Notes: generated by a model from the letters alone, not told the origin. Shown: positions 18,688 through 29,398, counted from the stretch's first letter. The stretch is DNA of 64,000 nt from Massilia sp. Root351 (GCF_001425045.1 NZ_LMDJ01000012.1:546141-610140), one strand, 5' to 3'. Numbers and translations are program-made.

Positions 18688-19416
18688 TCAGAAGCGTTCG
18701 AAGCCCTGCAGGTAGCGCCACTCGCCGAGCGGCAGGCTGGACATGGCGATGCGGCCGATGCGGATGCGCTTCATGGCCACCACTTTCAAGCCCACCAGCT
18801 TGCACATGTGCTGGATCTGGCCCGGCTTGGGCGACTTCAGCGCGAAGCGCAGGCGCTGCTCGTTCTGCCAGCTGACCTTGATCGGCGGCAGCGGCTTGCC
18901 GTTGTACGGCAGGCCGTGGTTCAGCAGCGCCAGGCCGTTGTCGGCGATGCTGCCCTCCACTTCCACGATGATTTCCTGCTCCAGCCCTTCGCCCAGCTTG
19001 CGCGTGATGCGGAAGTCCTGCGTCAGCACCACCAGGCCGCTGGCCACGGTCTCCAGCGGCGATTCCAGCGACAGGTTGGCCAGGTGGCGCTTGAGGAAGC
19101 GTTCGCCGCGCGCGGACTCGGCGCGGGTGGCTTCGCTCAGCAGGCTGAACACCGGCGGGCCTTCCTTGTCGATGCCGGCGCTGATGCCGGGCGGCTTGTT
19201 GAGCAGGATGGTGACCGGGGCGATCTCCAGCAGCGTGGCGTCCTTGTCCAGCTCCACGGCCTGTTCCGGCGCCACGCGCGCGCCCGGCTCCTCGACCAGC
19301 ACGCCGTCCACGCGCACGAAGGCGCCTTCGATGTACAGCTCGGCCTCGCGGCGCGAGCATGGGAGCATGTCCGCCACGCGTTTGGCGAGGCGGATGGTGT
19401 TGTCTTGTTCGGTCAT
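18688..19416 (-). CDS. pseudouridine synthase-like protein (RsuA/RluF type), catalytic Asp replaced
   Basis: A 242-residue protein with an N-terminal S4 RNA-binding domain (LAKRVADMLPCSRREAELYI and VRVDGVLV, residues 10-60), followed by the synthase domain (LLNKPPGISAG at 71-81). Where the family has G-R-L-D with the essential Asp, this protein has SPLET, placing Glu122 at that position; the following SGLVVLTQD matches the family. Activity is therefore uncertain. The start at 19416 overlaps the ltaE stop by ATGA. The long upstream open frame is not coding. Confidence 0.8.
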   Translation of the reverse strand: MTEQDNTIRLAKRVADMLPCSRREAELYIEGAFVRVDGVLVEEPGARVAPEQAVELDKDATLLEIAPVTILLNKPPGISAGIDKEGPPVFSLLSEATRAESARGERFLKRHLANLSLESPLETVASGLVVLTQDFRITRKLGEGLEQEIIVEVEGSIADNGLALLNHGLPYNGKPLPPIKVSWQNEQRLRFALKSPKPGQIQHMCKLVGLKVVAMKRIRIGRIAMSSLPLGEWRYLQGFERF

Positions 19417-20432
19417 AAGTTGTTGAAATAGGCCGCGAAAACGGCGGCCGTGCGTTCGAGGCCGGCGCGCGGCGCATCGAGATGGGTGACGAGGCGCAGG
19501 CGCGGCGCCATGGAGACGCGGATCTGCGCGGCATGCAGGGCGGCCTGCAAGCCCGCCGTGTGCTGCGGCGGCACGTCCACGTAGAAGATATTGGTTTGCG
19601 GGGTGCTGACTTTCAGGCCGGGGATCCTGGCCAGCTCGGCGGCCAGGAAGGCGGCGTTGGCGTGGTCCTCCGCCAGGCGGCCCACGTTGTGCCGCAGCGC
19701 GTACAGGCCGGCCGCCGCGATCACGCCGGCCTGGCGCATGCCGCCGCCCAGCATCTTGCGCCAGCGCTTGCCCTGCCCGATCAGCGCGCGCGAACCGCAC
19801 AGCACCGAGCCGACCGGCGCGCCCAGGCCTTTCGACAGGCACACGGACACGCTGTCGAAGCCCTGCACCGCGTCGCGCAGGCTGAGGCCCTGCTGCACGG
19901 CGGCGTTGCAGATGCGGGCGCCATCCAGGTGCGTGGCCAGGCCGCGCTGGTGCGCGTAGGCGGTGGCTTGCGCCACGTAGGCCGCCGGCAGCACGCGCCC
20001 GCCGATGGTATTCTCCAGCGCCAGCAGGCGCGAACGGGCGAAATGCACGTCGTCCGGCTTGATGTTCGCTTCGATGTCGGCGATGGCGACGCTGCCGTCG
20101 GCCTGGTTGGGCAAGGGCTGCGGCTGGATGCTGCCGAGCACTGCCGCACCGCCGCCTTCGTAGCGGTAGGTGTGCGCTTCCTGGCCGACGATGTATTCGT
20201 CGCCGCGGCCGCAGTGGGCCAGCAGCGCGATCAGGTTGGACTGGGTGCCCGATGGCGCGTACAGGGCCGCTTCGAAGCCGAACAATTCGGCGGCGGTGTC
20301 CTGCAGCAGGTTGACGGTGGGGTCGTCGCCGTAGACGTCGTCACCGGTATCGGCGGCGCGCATCGCGTCCAGCATGGCGGGACTGGGGCGGGTTACGGTG
20401 TCACTGCGAAGGTCTATCCACTGCTCACTCAT
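19413..20432 (-). CDS. ltaE: low-specificity L-threonine aldolase
   Basis: A 339-residue fold-type I PLP enzyme that cleaves L-threonine or allo-threonine to glycine and acetaldehyde. The start WIDLRSDTVTRPSPAM is diagnostic. The PLP lysine is in VCLSKGLGAPVGS near residue 200, and HLDGARICNAAV near 170 carries the cofactor-contacting Asp. Full length. The downstream pseudouridine-synthase-like gene overlaps by 4 bp and the upstream methyltransferase gene ends 17 bp away, so the three may be one transcript. Confidence 0.95.
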   Translation of the reverse strand: MSEQWIDLRSDTVTRPSPAMLDAMRAADTGDDVYGDDPTVNLLQDTAAELFGFEAALYAPSGTQSNLIALLAHCGRGDEYIVGQEAHTYRYEGGGAAVLGSIQPQPLPNQADGSVAIADIEANIKPDDVHFARSRLLALENTIGGRVLPAAYVAQATAYAHQRGLATHLDGARICNAAVQQGLSLRDAVQGFDSVSVCLSKGLGAPVGSVLCGSRALIGQGKRWRKMLGGGMRQAGVIAAAGLYALRHNVGRLAEDHANAAFLAAELARIPGLKVSTPQTNIFYVDVPPQHTAGLQAALHAAQIRVSMAPRLRLVTHLDAPRAGLERTAAVFAAYFNNL

Positions 20433-20449
20433 GTTCCCGCCCTTTTCGT

Positions 20450-21382
20450 CTATTCAGCTTTGGCTAACTGCTCCGCAAAGAAGCGATTGCCCATTTCTTC
20501 CAGTCCCAGCGTCTCCAGCACCTCCTGCAAGCGCTCCGTCGGACGGCGGCGCGGCAGGTTTTTGTAGCTGGCGATGATGAGTTCATTTTTCATCGAGTGC
20601 TCCCAGCCAACCAGCTCGGTCACGTTGACGTGGTAGCCATGCGCCTCCAGTTGCAAACAGCGCAGCACGTTGGTGACCTGGCTGCCGAATTCGCGCGTGT
20701 GGATGGGGTGGCGCCAGATTTCGGTCAGCGGGCTTTTCAGCTGCTTGGCCTTGTTCTTCTTCAGCACCGTGGCCACTTCGGCCTGGCAGCACGGCACCAG
20801 CACCATGAACTTGGCCTTCTTCTTCAGCGCGAAGGCGATGGCGTCGTCGGTGGCGGTGTTACAGGCGTGCAGCGCGGTGACGATGTCGATCTGCTCGGGC
20901 AGCTCTTTCGACTCGGTCGACTCGGCCACCGACAGCGGCAGGAAGGACATGCCCTTGAAGCCGAACCTGGCGGCCAGCTCCTGCGAGCGCGCCACCAGCT
21001 CGGCGCGCGTCTCGATGCCGTAGATGTGCGAGCCGTCTTCCAGGTGCTTGAAGAACAGGTCGTAGATGATGAAGCCGAGGTAGGACTTGCCGGCGCCGTG
21101 GTCGACCAGCGACACGCCGGGACGCAGTTTCCCCTCCTGGGCCTGTACTTCCCTGAGCAGCGGCTCGATGAACTGGTACAGGTGGTAGACCTGCTTCAGC
21201 TTGCGGCGGCTGTCCTGGTTCAGCTTGCCGTCGCGCGTGAGGATGTGCAGCTCCTGCAGCAAGGCCACCGACTGCCCTTCGCGGATCTCGGGCATGTTGG
21301 CCGCCACTGTGACGGTGTCGCCCAGCGGCGCCGGCCTGGCCGGCTTCGCTGCGGTCTTCACTGCTGTTTTAAGCTGCTTCAT
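20450..21382 (-). CDS. SAM-dependent methyltransferase (Methyltransf_32-like)
   Basis: A 310-residue protein. The SAM-binding site reads VDHGAGKSYLGFIIYDLFF near residue 110, with an acidic residue after the next strand (GIETR). ALHACNTATDDAI and VLVPCCQ near 180-205 match the METTL25/RRNAD1-type methyltransferase family. The substrate is unknown. I chose ATG 21382 (MKQLKTAVKTAAK), because the longer frame upstream covers iscX in another frame and is not protein-like. It overlaps the iscX 3' end by 14 bp, so it may be read through from the isc operon. Confidence 0.8.
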   Translation of the reverse strand: MKQLKTAVKTAAKPARPAPLGDTVTVAANMPEIREGQSVALLQELHILTRDGKLNQDSRRKLKQVYHLYQFIEPLLREVQAQEGKLRPGVSLVDHGAGKSYLGFIIYDLFFKHLEDGSHIYGIETRAELVARSQELAARFGFKGMSFLPLSVAESTESKELPEQIDIVTALHACNTATDDAIAFALKKKAKFMVLVPCCQAEVATVLKKNKAKQLKSPLTEIWRHPIHTREFGSQVTNVLRCLQLEAHGYHVNVTELVGWEHSMKNELIIASYKNLPRRRPTERLQEVLETLGLEEMGNRFFAEQLAKAE

Positions 21383-21563
21383 CGATCCACGCCTGCTGGA
21401 TCGCTTCCAGAACTTTTTCGCCGCCACGGGTGTGGTCGTCGTCGAAGCCATCCAGGTCCACCACCCAGTTGTGCAGGTCGGTGAAGCGGATGGTGATCGG
21501 GTCGATCTCGGGGTATTTGTCGTACAGCGCTTCGGCGATGGCCGTGATGTCACTCCATTTCAT
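21369..21563 (-). CDS. iscX: Fe-S assembly protein IscX
   Basis: A 64-residue acidic protein, normal length for IscX. MKWSDITAIAEALYDKYPEIDP, and the later FTDLHNWVVDLDGFDD segment, are the family hallmarks. IscX binds IscS and iron and modulates cluster assembly. The ATG at 21563 matches the family start; an upstream ATG at 21596 adds eleven residues. Last canonical gene of the isc operon, 10 bp after fdx. Confidence 0.95.
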   Translation of the reverse strand: MKWSDITAIAEALYDKYPEIDPITIRFTDLHNWVVDLDGFDDDHTRGGEKVLEAIQQAWIDEAA

Positions 21564-21573
21564 GCTGCGCTCC

Positions 21574-21915
21574 TCAGTGCCCGCCTTCGCTGGCATGGTT
21601 GATGGTGTACTTCGGAATCTCGACCACCAGGTCTTCGTCCGCCACCACCGCCTGGCACGACAGGCGCGACACCGCTTCCAGGCCCCAGGCCTTGTCCAGC
21701 AGGTCTTCTTCGGTTTCGCTGGCTTCGCTCAGCGAATTGAAGCCTTCGCGCACCAGCACGTGGCAAGTGGTGCAGGCGCAGCTCTTTTCGCAGGCGTGCT
21801 CGATGTGGATGTCATTTTCCAGCATGACGTCGCACAGCGTTTTGCCGGCGGGAGCTTCGACTACCGCGCCTTCAGGGCACAGCTTGGCGTGGGGCAGGAA
21901 TACGATTTGAGGCAT
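21574..21915 (-). CDS. fdx: ISC [2Fe-2S] ferredoxin
   Basis: A 113-residue ferredoxin. The four cluster ligands are Cys42, Cys48, Cys51 and Cys87 (HACEKSCACTTC and LSCQA), identical in spacing to E. coli Fdx. It supplies electrons for cluster assembly on IscU. It lies between hscA and iscX in the isc operon. Confidence 0.97.
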   Translation of the reverse strand: MPQIVFLPHAKLCPEGAVVEAPAGKTLCDVMLENDIHIEHACEKSCACTTCHVLVREGFNSLSEASETEEDLLDKAWGLEAVSRLSCQAVVADEDLVVEIPKYTINHASEGGH

Positions 21916-21938
21916 TGTGTTCTTTCAGATTTTTCAAC

Positions 21939-23822
<1,884 letters not shown>

Positions 23823-23852
23823 AGGTTCTCGTGCTGTATGCCTGGTGGCGAG

Positions 23853-24368
23853 TTACGCCTCGAGGGCGTCGAAGGCGAAGCGGACTTCTTCGCCGAATTT
23901 TTCAAGGAACATCAGCGCGCGCACGCCTTGCGCGGCGGCGTGGAAGTCGCCAGCCGTGATACTGCGCTCGATGTCGGTCAACTGCTCTTTGCGCGCGGCG
24001 CGCAGCTGGCCGTCCAGCTTTTCCAGCAGTTCCAGGTCCTTGCCGCTGCGCGCGTCGTCCAGCTCTTCGCGCCATTCCATCTGCTGCATGAGGAAAGCCG
24101 CCGGCATGGCGGTGTTCGACTCGGTCTGCAAGTCCACGCCATTGAGCTCGCACAGGTATTGCGCGCGCTTCTGCGGGTTTTTCAGGGTCTGGTAGGCTTC
24201 GTTGGCCCGCGTGGCCCATTGCATGGCGACGCGCTTTTCTGCATCGGTGGCGTTGACGAAACGGTCGGGATGGACGCGGCCCTGGACGTCGCGGTAGGCG
24301 CTGTCAAGCGCCTCCTTATCGACGGCGAACTGCTGCGGCAGGTGGAAAAGTTCGAAGTGGTTTTGCAC
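23853..24368 (-). CDS. hscB: co-chaperone HscB
   Basis: A 171-residue J-domain protein. The N-terminal J domain (HFELFHLPQQFAVDKEAL, then the HPD motif in HPDRFVNATD near residue 35) stimulates HscA ATPase. The C-terminal helical domain (about 85-171) binds IscU. 25 bp downstream of iscA and 30 bp upstream of hscA. Confidence 0.96.
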   Translation of the reverse strand: MQNHFELFHLPQQFAVDKEALDSAYRDVQGRVHPDRFVNATDAEKRVAMQWATRANEAYQTLKNPQKRAQYLCELNGVDLQTESNTAMPAAFLMQQMEWREELDDARSGKDLELLEKLDGQLRAARKEQLTDIERSITAGDFHAAAQGVRALMFLEKFGEEVRFAFDALEA

Positions 24369-24393
24369 GGCGCATTACAAAGAAACTGCGGGT

Positions 24394-24717
24394 TTAGATA
24401 CGGAAGCTTTCGCCGCAGCCGCAGGCGTCTTTTTCGTTCGGATTGTTGAACTTGAAGCCCTCGTTCAGGCCTTCGCGCGCAAAGTCCAGTTCGGTGCCGT
24501 CGATGTACGGCAGGCTTTTCGGGTCGACGAACACCTTCACGCCGTGCGACTCGAACACGCTGTCCTCGTCCGTCACTTCGTCCACGTACTCCAGCTTGTA
24601 GGCCAGACCGGAGCAGCCCGTGGTGCGCACGCCGAAGCGCAGGCCGATGCCTTTGCCGCGGCGTTCGATGTAACGGTTGATGTGCTTGGCCGCTTTTTCG
24701 GTCAGGGTAATTGCCAT
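24394..24717 (-). CDS. iscA: Fe-S assembly A-type carrier IscA
   Basis: A 107-residue A-type carrier with the three conserved cysteines Cys35, Cys99 and Cys101 (TGCSG and ACGCGESF). It transfers clusters, mainly [4Fe-4S], to targets. Located between iscU and hscB in the isc operon, 15 bp after iscU. Confidence 0.97.
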   Translation of the reverse strand: MAITLTEKAAKHINRYIERRGKGIGLRFGVRTTGCSGLAYKLEYVDEVTDEDSVFESHGVKVFVDPKSLPYIDGTELDFAREGLNEGFKFNNPNEKDACGCGESFRI

Positions 24718-24732
24718 GCTGTCCTCCGGCGT

Positions 24733-25134
24733 TTAAGCCGCTGTTGCCACTGGTGCCGCGTGTTTGGCCTTGTAGTCTTCAACTGCCGCCTTGATGGCGT
24801 CTTCAGCCAGGATGGAGCAGTGGATTTTCACCGGCGGCAGCGCCAGTTCTTCGGCGATGGCGGTGTTCTTGATGGCCAGCGCCTGGTCCAGGGTCTTGCC
24901 CTTGACCCATTCGGTCACCAGCGACGACGAGGCGATCGCCGAGCCGCAGCCGTAGGTCTTGAATTTCGCATCTTCGATCAGGCCATCGGCGCCGACCTTG
25001 ATCTGCAGCTTCATCACGTCGCCGCAGGCAGGCGCGCCCACCATGCCGGTGCCGACCGATTCGTCGCCCTTTTCAAAGGCGCCGACGTTGCGTGGATTTT
25101 CGTAGTGGTCCAACACTTTTTCCGAGTATGCCAT
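24733..25134 (-). CDS. iscU: Fe-S scaffold IscU
   Basis: A 133-residue scaffold. Ligands are Cys37, Asp39, Cys63, His105 and Cys106 (APACGD, YGCGSA, KIHCS). The LPPVK recognition motif for HscA is present at 99-103. Clusters are built here from IscS sulfur. It follows iscS by 24 bp. Confidence 0.98.
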   Translation of the reverse strand: MAYSEKVLDHYENPRNVGAFEKGDESVGTGMVGAPACGDVMKLQIKVGADGLIEDAKFKTYGCGSAIASSSLVTEWVKGKTLDQALAIKNTAIAEELALPPVKIHCSILAEDAIKAAVEDYKAKHAAPVATAA

Positions 25135-25158
25135 TTTGATGCTCCTGTAATCTTAAAA

Positions 25159-26424
25159 TTAGTGCGCTGCCCATTGGATCGAATTGATGTCGATCCCTTC
25201 TTTGAACATGTCCCACAGCGGCGACAGTTCGCGCAGCTTGCCGACCTTGGACTTCATCAGTTCCACCGCGAAGTCGATATCCTTCTCGGTGGTGAAACGG
25301 CCGATGGTGAAACGGATCGAGCTGTGCGCCAGTTCGTCGCTGCGGCCCAGGGCGCGCAGCACGTAGGATGGCTCCAGCGACGCCGAGGTGCAGGCCGAAC
25401 CGGACGACACGGCCAGGTCCTTGACCGCCATGATCAGCGACTCGCCTTCCACGTAGTTGAAGCTCACGTTCAGGTTGTGCGGCACACGGTGTTCCATGTC
25501 GCCGTTGATGTAGGTTTCTTCAATCTCCTGCAGGCCGGCTGCCAGGCGGTCGCGCAGCGCCTTGATGCGCGCGATTTCGCTCTCCATCTCCACTTTCGCC
25601 AGGCGGAACGCTTCGCCCATGCCGACGATCTGGTGGGTCGGCAGGGTGCCGGAGCGCAGGCCGCGCTCGTGGCCGCCGCCGTGCATCTGCGCTTCGATGC
25701 GCACGCGCGGCTTGCGGCAAACGTACAGCGCGCCGATGCCTTTCGGGCCGTAGGTCTTGTGGGCGGTGAAGGTCATCAGGTCGACCTTGGTCTTCTGCAG
25801 GTCGATCACCACCTTGCCGGTCGCTTGCGCGGCGTCGCAGTGGAAGATGATGCCTTTCGAGCGGCACAGCGCGCCGATCTCGTCGATCGGCTGGATCACG
25901 CCGATCTCGTTATTGACCAGCATGACCGAGATCAGGATGGTATCCGGGCGGATCGCCGCTTCCAGCTGGGCGATGGTGATCAGGCCGTTGTCCTGCGGTT
26001 CCAGGTAGGTGGCTTCGAAGCCCACGCGTTCCAGTTCGCGCACCGTGTCCAGCACTGCCTTGTGCTCGGTCTTCACGGTGATGATGTGCTTGCCCTTGGT
26101 CTTGTAGAACTGCGCCGCGCCCTTGATGGCCAGGTTGTTCGACTCGGTGGCGCCGGAGGTCCAGATGATTTCGCGCGGATCGGCGTTGACCAGCGCAGCC
26201 ACGTGGCCGCGCGCCTCTTCCACCGCTTTTTCAGCGGTCCAGCCGTACATATGGCTGCGGGAAGCGGGATTGCCGAACTGCTCGCGCAGGTAGGGGATCA
26301 TCATGTCGGCCACGCGCGGGTCGATCGGCGTGGTGGCCGAATAGTCCATATAGATCGGGAAGTGCGGCGCGGTCTTGAATTCAACCGGGGCTACCTGGGC
26401 GACGTTTTTTTCTGGGGCGTTCAT
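25159..26424 (-). CDS. iscS: cysteine desulfurase IscS
   Basis: A 421-residue PLP enzyme converting cysteine to alanine and a persulfide. The PLP lysine is in [12 protein letters not shown] near residue 220, and the active cysteine loop is [17 protein letters not shown] near 345. The catalytic core starts at [12 protein letters not shown] near residue 24; the preceding extension (about 17 residues more than E. coli IscS) seems normal for this bacterial group. It also supplies sulfur for tRNA thiolation. Confidence 0.97.
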   Translation of the reverse strand: MNAPEKNVAQVAPVEFKTAPHFPIYMDYSATTPIDPRVADMMIPYLREQFGNPASRSHMYGWTAEKAVEEARGHVAALVNADPREIIWTSGATESNNLAIKGAAQFYKTKGKHIITVKTEHKAVLDTVRELERVGFEATYLEPQDNGLITIAQLEAAIRPDTILISVMLVNNEIGVIQPIDEIGALCRSKGIIFHCDAAQATGKVVIDLQKTKVDLMTFTAHKTYGPKGIGALYVCRKPRVRIEAQMHGGGHERGLRSGTLPTHQIVGMGEAFRLAKVEMESEIARIKALRDRLAAGLQEIEETYINGDMEHRVPHNLNVSFNYVEGESLIMAVKDLAVSSGSACTSASLEPSYVLRALGRSDELAHSSIRFTIGRFTTEKDIDFAVELMKSKVGKLRELSPLWDMFKEGIDINSIQWAAH

Positions 26425-26463
26425 CTATTACTCCAATCAGCGTATCTGCGTACTGCGAATCTA

Positions 26464-26940
26464 TTAACCGACGGCGGCGTTGCGGTGCATCACCACCACG
26501 GCCTGCTCGGCGTGTTTTTGCCTTTGTTGATCGACCAGATCCTGCAGCGATACGGAGTCCAGGTAATCGACCATTTTTTCATTCAATGTGGCCCACAGTT
26601 CGTGGGTCATGCAACGCGCGCCGGTGGCGGCGTCCGCCCCATGGCAGTTTTCCTTGCCGCCGCACTGGGTGGCGTCCAGCGGCTCGTCGACGGCGATGAT
26701 GATGTCCGCCACCGTGACTTTGTCGGCGCGGCGGGCCAGGCTGTAGCCGCCGCCGGGGCCGCGGATCGATTCGACGATCTCGTGGCGGCGCAACTTGCCG
26801 AACAGCTGCTCCAGGTAAGACAGCGAAATGGCCTGGCGCTGCGAAATGCCAGACAGCGTGACCGGGCCTTTGCCTTGGCGCAAAGCCAGATCGATCATCG
26901 CAGTCACTGCAAAACGGCCTTTGGTGGTCAGACGCATCAC
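26464..26940 (-). CDS. iscR: Fe-S cluster regulator IscR
   Basis: A 158-residue Rrf2-family repressor. N-terminal winged HTH (MRLTTKGRFAVTAMIDLAL, residues 2-20) and the recognition region ISQRQAISLSYLEQLF at 32-47. Ligands for its [2Fe-2S] cluster are Cys93, Cys99 and Cys110, with a nearby His113. Holo-IscR represses the isc operon; an IscR-type site overlaps the promoter upstream (26990-27015). Confidence 0.97.
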   Translation of the reverse strand: MMRLTTKGRFAVTAMIDLALRQGKGPVTLSGISQRQAISLSYLEQLFGKLRRHEIVESIRGPGGGYSLARRADKVTVADIIIAVDEPLDATQCGGKENCHGADAATGARCMTHELWATLNEKMVDYLDSVSLQDLVDQQRQKHAEQAVVVMHRNAAVG

Positions 26941-26989
26941 AACCTCGGTTCGGTTAAAATATCGTTCCTTCCAAGCAGTCGAAACCCTG

Positions 26990-27015
26990 ATTAGTTGAAC
27001 GATTTAGTCAAGTAT
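26990..27015 (-). promoter_or_regulatory. IscR type 1 operator
   Basis: On the minus strand the 26-bp site reads ATACTTGACT, then AAAT, then CGTTCAACTAAT. It agrees with the enterobacterial type 1 IscR pattern (ATA-S-YYGACT, AT-rich centre, inverted second half); the first half matches fully and the second half at 8 of 11 positions by my alignment. It directly overlaps and follows the -10 box of the isc promoter. Confidence 0.7.
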
Positions 27016-27039
27016 ACCAAACTTGACCAATTTTGTCAG
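27011..27039 (-). promoter_or_regulatory. sigma-70 promoter of the isc operon
   Basis: The -35 hexamer CTGACA (27034-27039) and -10 hexamer TATACT (27011-27016) are separated by exactly 17 bp on the minus strand, about 70 nt upstream of the iscR start. It is the best promoter in the window and overlaps the IscR site. Confidence 0.75.
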
Positions 27040-27068
27040 GCACCCCTGGCAAGCCGCTTACTTGCCCT

Positions 27069-27845
27069 TCAGGCGCGCAGCAGCCGCAACGGCCCGAACA
27101 GGGCGTGCATGTCGCGGTTGCCGATAAATGACAGGTTATAAGGGTGCTCGGCCACGATCTGCGGCAGCGCCTGCACCACGGGCAAGCGGTTCAGCTGCTC
27201 GGCGATCTTTCCCCACAGGATGAGCGTAGGCTGGGCCGGCTCCAGCGCGGCGATCACCGTTTCAAAGAACGGCAGCCAGGCTTTCGCGTCTTTCACGGGA
27301 GCAACATGCGGACGGAACACCAGCGAGGCGTTCAGCAGCAGGAAGCCGTGCCCGATGAGTTTGTGCTGGATGCCGGCCAGGGTCTGGGTCGCCTGCGCGC
27401 TGCCGCGCGCCTGGGCGGCCACGGCGGCCAGCGCCGCGCCGGCGGTGTTGTCGGCGGCCAGCAGGCCGTCCGCCACCAGCAGCATTTTCATGAAATTGCG
27501 CAGCGAGGTGGCCTTGTTGACCGGCTTGGCCAGGCCGCCACCCGCCTGGTCCGACCACAGCCCTTTGACGGCGCCGTCCATGAAGCAGACGCCGGTGGCG
27601 CTTTCCGCGCGCGGATAGGGCCCCTCGCCCACCAGCACATAGCGCACCCGGTCCAGCGGCAGCTCGAAAGCGGCGAACAGGCGCAATTCAGTGGGCAGGT
27701 AGTTGTCCGCGGCCAGCGCCGGCAGATAGGCCGGATCGGCCGCCGCCATCGCTTCCAGGCCGCGCAACAGGACCGCACGCCAGGAGGCGTCGGCACGGTC
27801 CAGCGCTTGCAGTATGGGGGCTGGGAGGGGCGGTGTATGAGGCAT
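27069..27845 (-). CDS. uracil-DNA glycosylase-like protein with altered motif A
   Basis: A 258-residue protein of the UNG superfamily. The strand LLLNASLVFRP keeps the uracil-contacting Asn, and AEHPYNLSF keeps the His of motif B. Motif A reads VGEGPYPRAES at residues 72-82, where family 1 enzymes have GQDPYH, so the catalytic Asp is Gly75 and the following His is Pro78. A divergent subfamily seems more likely than a decayed gene, because the rest is well kept. Base specificity is unknown. It lies on the same strand as iscR, upstream of it. Confidence 0.8.
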   Translation of the reverse strand: MPHTPPLPAPILQALDRADASWRAVLLRGLEAMAAADPAYLPALAADNYLPTELRLFAAFELPLDRVRYVLVGEGPYPRAESATGVCFMDGAVKGLWSDQAGGGLAKPVNKATSLRNFMKMLLVADGLLAADNTAGAALAAVAAQARGSAQATQTLAGIQHKLIGHGFLLLNASLVFRPHVAPVKDAKAWLPFFETVIAALEPAQPTLILWGKIAEQLNRLPVVQALPQIVAEHPYNLSFIGNRDMHALFGPLRLLRA

Positions 27846-27908
27846 GGGGCAAGATTTTACCTTAGCCCCGCATTCCCCGCTTGCGGCCGCCCCGGCAGGG
27901 CCGCTGAA

Positions 27909-28601
27909 TCAGCTCAGCACGGTGGACTGGTTGATGCCGATCAGCTCCGCGCCGTCGGCGTTGGCCACGGCCAGATGGGTTTCGGCGGCCATCGCGGCCA
28001 CCGGTGTCGGAACGGGATTCCAGTAGTTATCCACCAGCGACTTGATCACGCTTTCCGCCGTGGTGGCGCCAACCGCCCCCTCCAGCACGCGCACCTGGGC
28101 AGCGGCGGCGGCGCCGCTGTATTTGGCGATCTCGGCCGGCGTGTCGATGACGGACGTGAAGTAGGTGGAGAACAGCATTTTGTTGGCAATGGTCGCCTTG
28201 TCGGCCGCGTTGGCGCCCTCCTTGCTGGCGGCAGCGATGATCTGCGTCGCCACCGTGGCGCGGGTGACTTCGTGGTTTTTCAGGGCATCGGTCCAGAACG
28301 TCAGGCCGGCCAGCAAGGGATCGCGTCCCAGCAGATGCTGGTAGGCGGCGGTGACAAAGACGGCATCGGTGACATTGCCGTACAGGGCTGCCGACTCCGC
28401 GCTGCCGCTGAAATTGTTCAGGACGTCCCGCACGCCGCTATGGGTGTTGTAGGACGCCTGCAGGTCCGTCAGATTGGTGGGCGCGTTGGCATTGGCCAGG
28501 TAGGTGGAAAGGGACTTCAAGCCGTTGTAGTCGGCTGGACGCCAAAGGTTGGCCAAATAAAGCTGTTGGGCAAGCAAGGTATAGTCTTCTGCGGTGGCCA
28601 T
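27909..28601 (-). CDS. DUF4214 domain protein
   Basis: A 230-residue acidic protein without signal peptide, rich in Ala, Asn and Thr. Residues 75-115 (VFVTAAYQHLLGRDPLLAGLTFW) are the DUF4214 motif Y-x-x-hL-x-R-x-P-D-x-x-G, found in surface-layer and RTX-type exoproteins of Oxalobacteraceae and Caulobacter. Here it stands alone and lacks the RTX Ca-binding repeats. AGGATA precedes the start. Probably exported by a type I route, but no secretion gene is adjacent; the role is unknown. Confidence 0.8.
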   Translation of the reverse strand: MATAEDYTLLAQQLYLANLWRPADYNGLKSLSTYLANANAPTNLTDLQASYNTHSGVRDVLNNFSGSAESAALYGNVTDAVFVTAAYQHLLGRDPLLAGLTFWTDALKNHEVTRATVATQIIAAASKEGANAADKATIANKMLFSTYFTSVIDTPAEIAKYSGAAAAAQVRVLEGAVGATTAESVIKSLVDNYWNPVPTPVAAMAAETHLAVANADGAELIGINQSTVLS

Positions 28602-28649
28602 GTTTATCCTGGATAGGTGGACTGGCCACCATCATGCATGCACATTGAA

Positions 28650-28664
28650 GATATTGCAAATATC
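28650..28664. repeat. AT-rich inverted repeat upstream of the DUF4214 gene
   Basis: GATATT-GCA-AATATC, a perfect 6-bp inverted repeat with 3-bp centre, about 50 bp upstream of the DUF4214 start and just beyond the argO-type gene 3' end. It may be an operator; no factor can be named. Confidence 0.45.
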
Positions 28665-28674
28665 ATAATACTAG

Positions 28675-29286
28675 TTACTGCAACACGAGTCCGGCCGCCA
28701 GCGCCAGCATGATGCAGCCGGTCAGTGCTTCGATGGTTTTCCAGACCAGGGGGCGCTGGAATACATCCGACAAGCGGCTGGCGCCGAAACCCAGCGCCGT
28801 GAACCAGAGCAGCGAGGCCGTCATCGCGCCCACCGCGAAGCTGGCGCGCTGATGGGCAGGATAGTTGCCGCCCAAGGTACCCAGCAAGACCAGCGTATCC
28901 AGGTAGACGTGGGGGTTGAGCAGCGACAGCGCCAGCACGCTGACCAGGGCGCGCTGCAGGCTGGGCGGCACCGCGCCCGCCTGCAGCTGCAGCGCGTCCG
29001 CGCGCAGCATGGCGGCCCAACTGCGCAGGCCGTACCACACCAGGAACGCCGCCCCGCCCCAGCGCGCCAGGCCCATCAGCAGCGGCGAGTCCTGGATCAG
29101 CGCACCCATGCCGGCCACGCCGGCGCCGATCAGCAGCACGTCAATCAGGATGCAGGTCGCTACCGTTACCGCCACATGCTGGCGCCGCACGCCGACCCGC
29201 AACACGTGGGCATTCTGGGCGCCGATGGCCATGATGAGGCTGGCGCCGAGGCCCAGGCCGTTGAAGAAGACGTGCGTAGTAAACAT
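28675..29286 (-). CDS. LysE/ArgO family amino acid exporter
   Basis: A 203-residue membrane protein with about six helices. The N-terminal FFNGLGLGASLIMAIGAQNAHVLRVGV is the LysE/ArgO signature, and LLNPHVYLDTLVLLG near residue 130 is the second. These export arginine and/or lysine. I chose ATG 29286; an upstream ATG at 29319 adds eleven residues. It diverges from an ArgP-like gene, the classical argP/argO arrangement. Confidence 0.92.
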   Translation of the reverse strand: MFTTHVFFNGLGLGASLIMAIGAQNAHVLRVGVRRQHVAVTVATCILIDVLLIGAGVAGMGALIQDSPLLMGLARWGGAAFLVWYGLRSWAAMLRADALQLQAGAVPPSLQRALVSVLALSLLNPHVYLDTLVLLGTLGGNYPAHQRASFAVGAMTASLLWFTALGFGASRLSDVFQRPLVWKTIEALTGCIMLALAAGLVLQ

Positions 29287-29398
29287 GGCAAGCTCGCTGA
29301 TGAGTGGGGATGCACGCATTTTCCATGGCTTGCCGCCGTAGATGAAGCTGGATTAATATTGTTCAGGATACTTAAGAATCGCTAATCTGGAGATTGCC

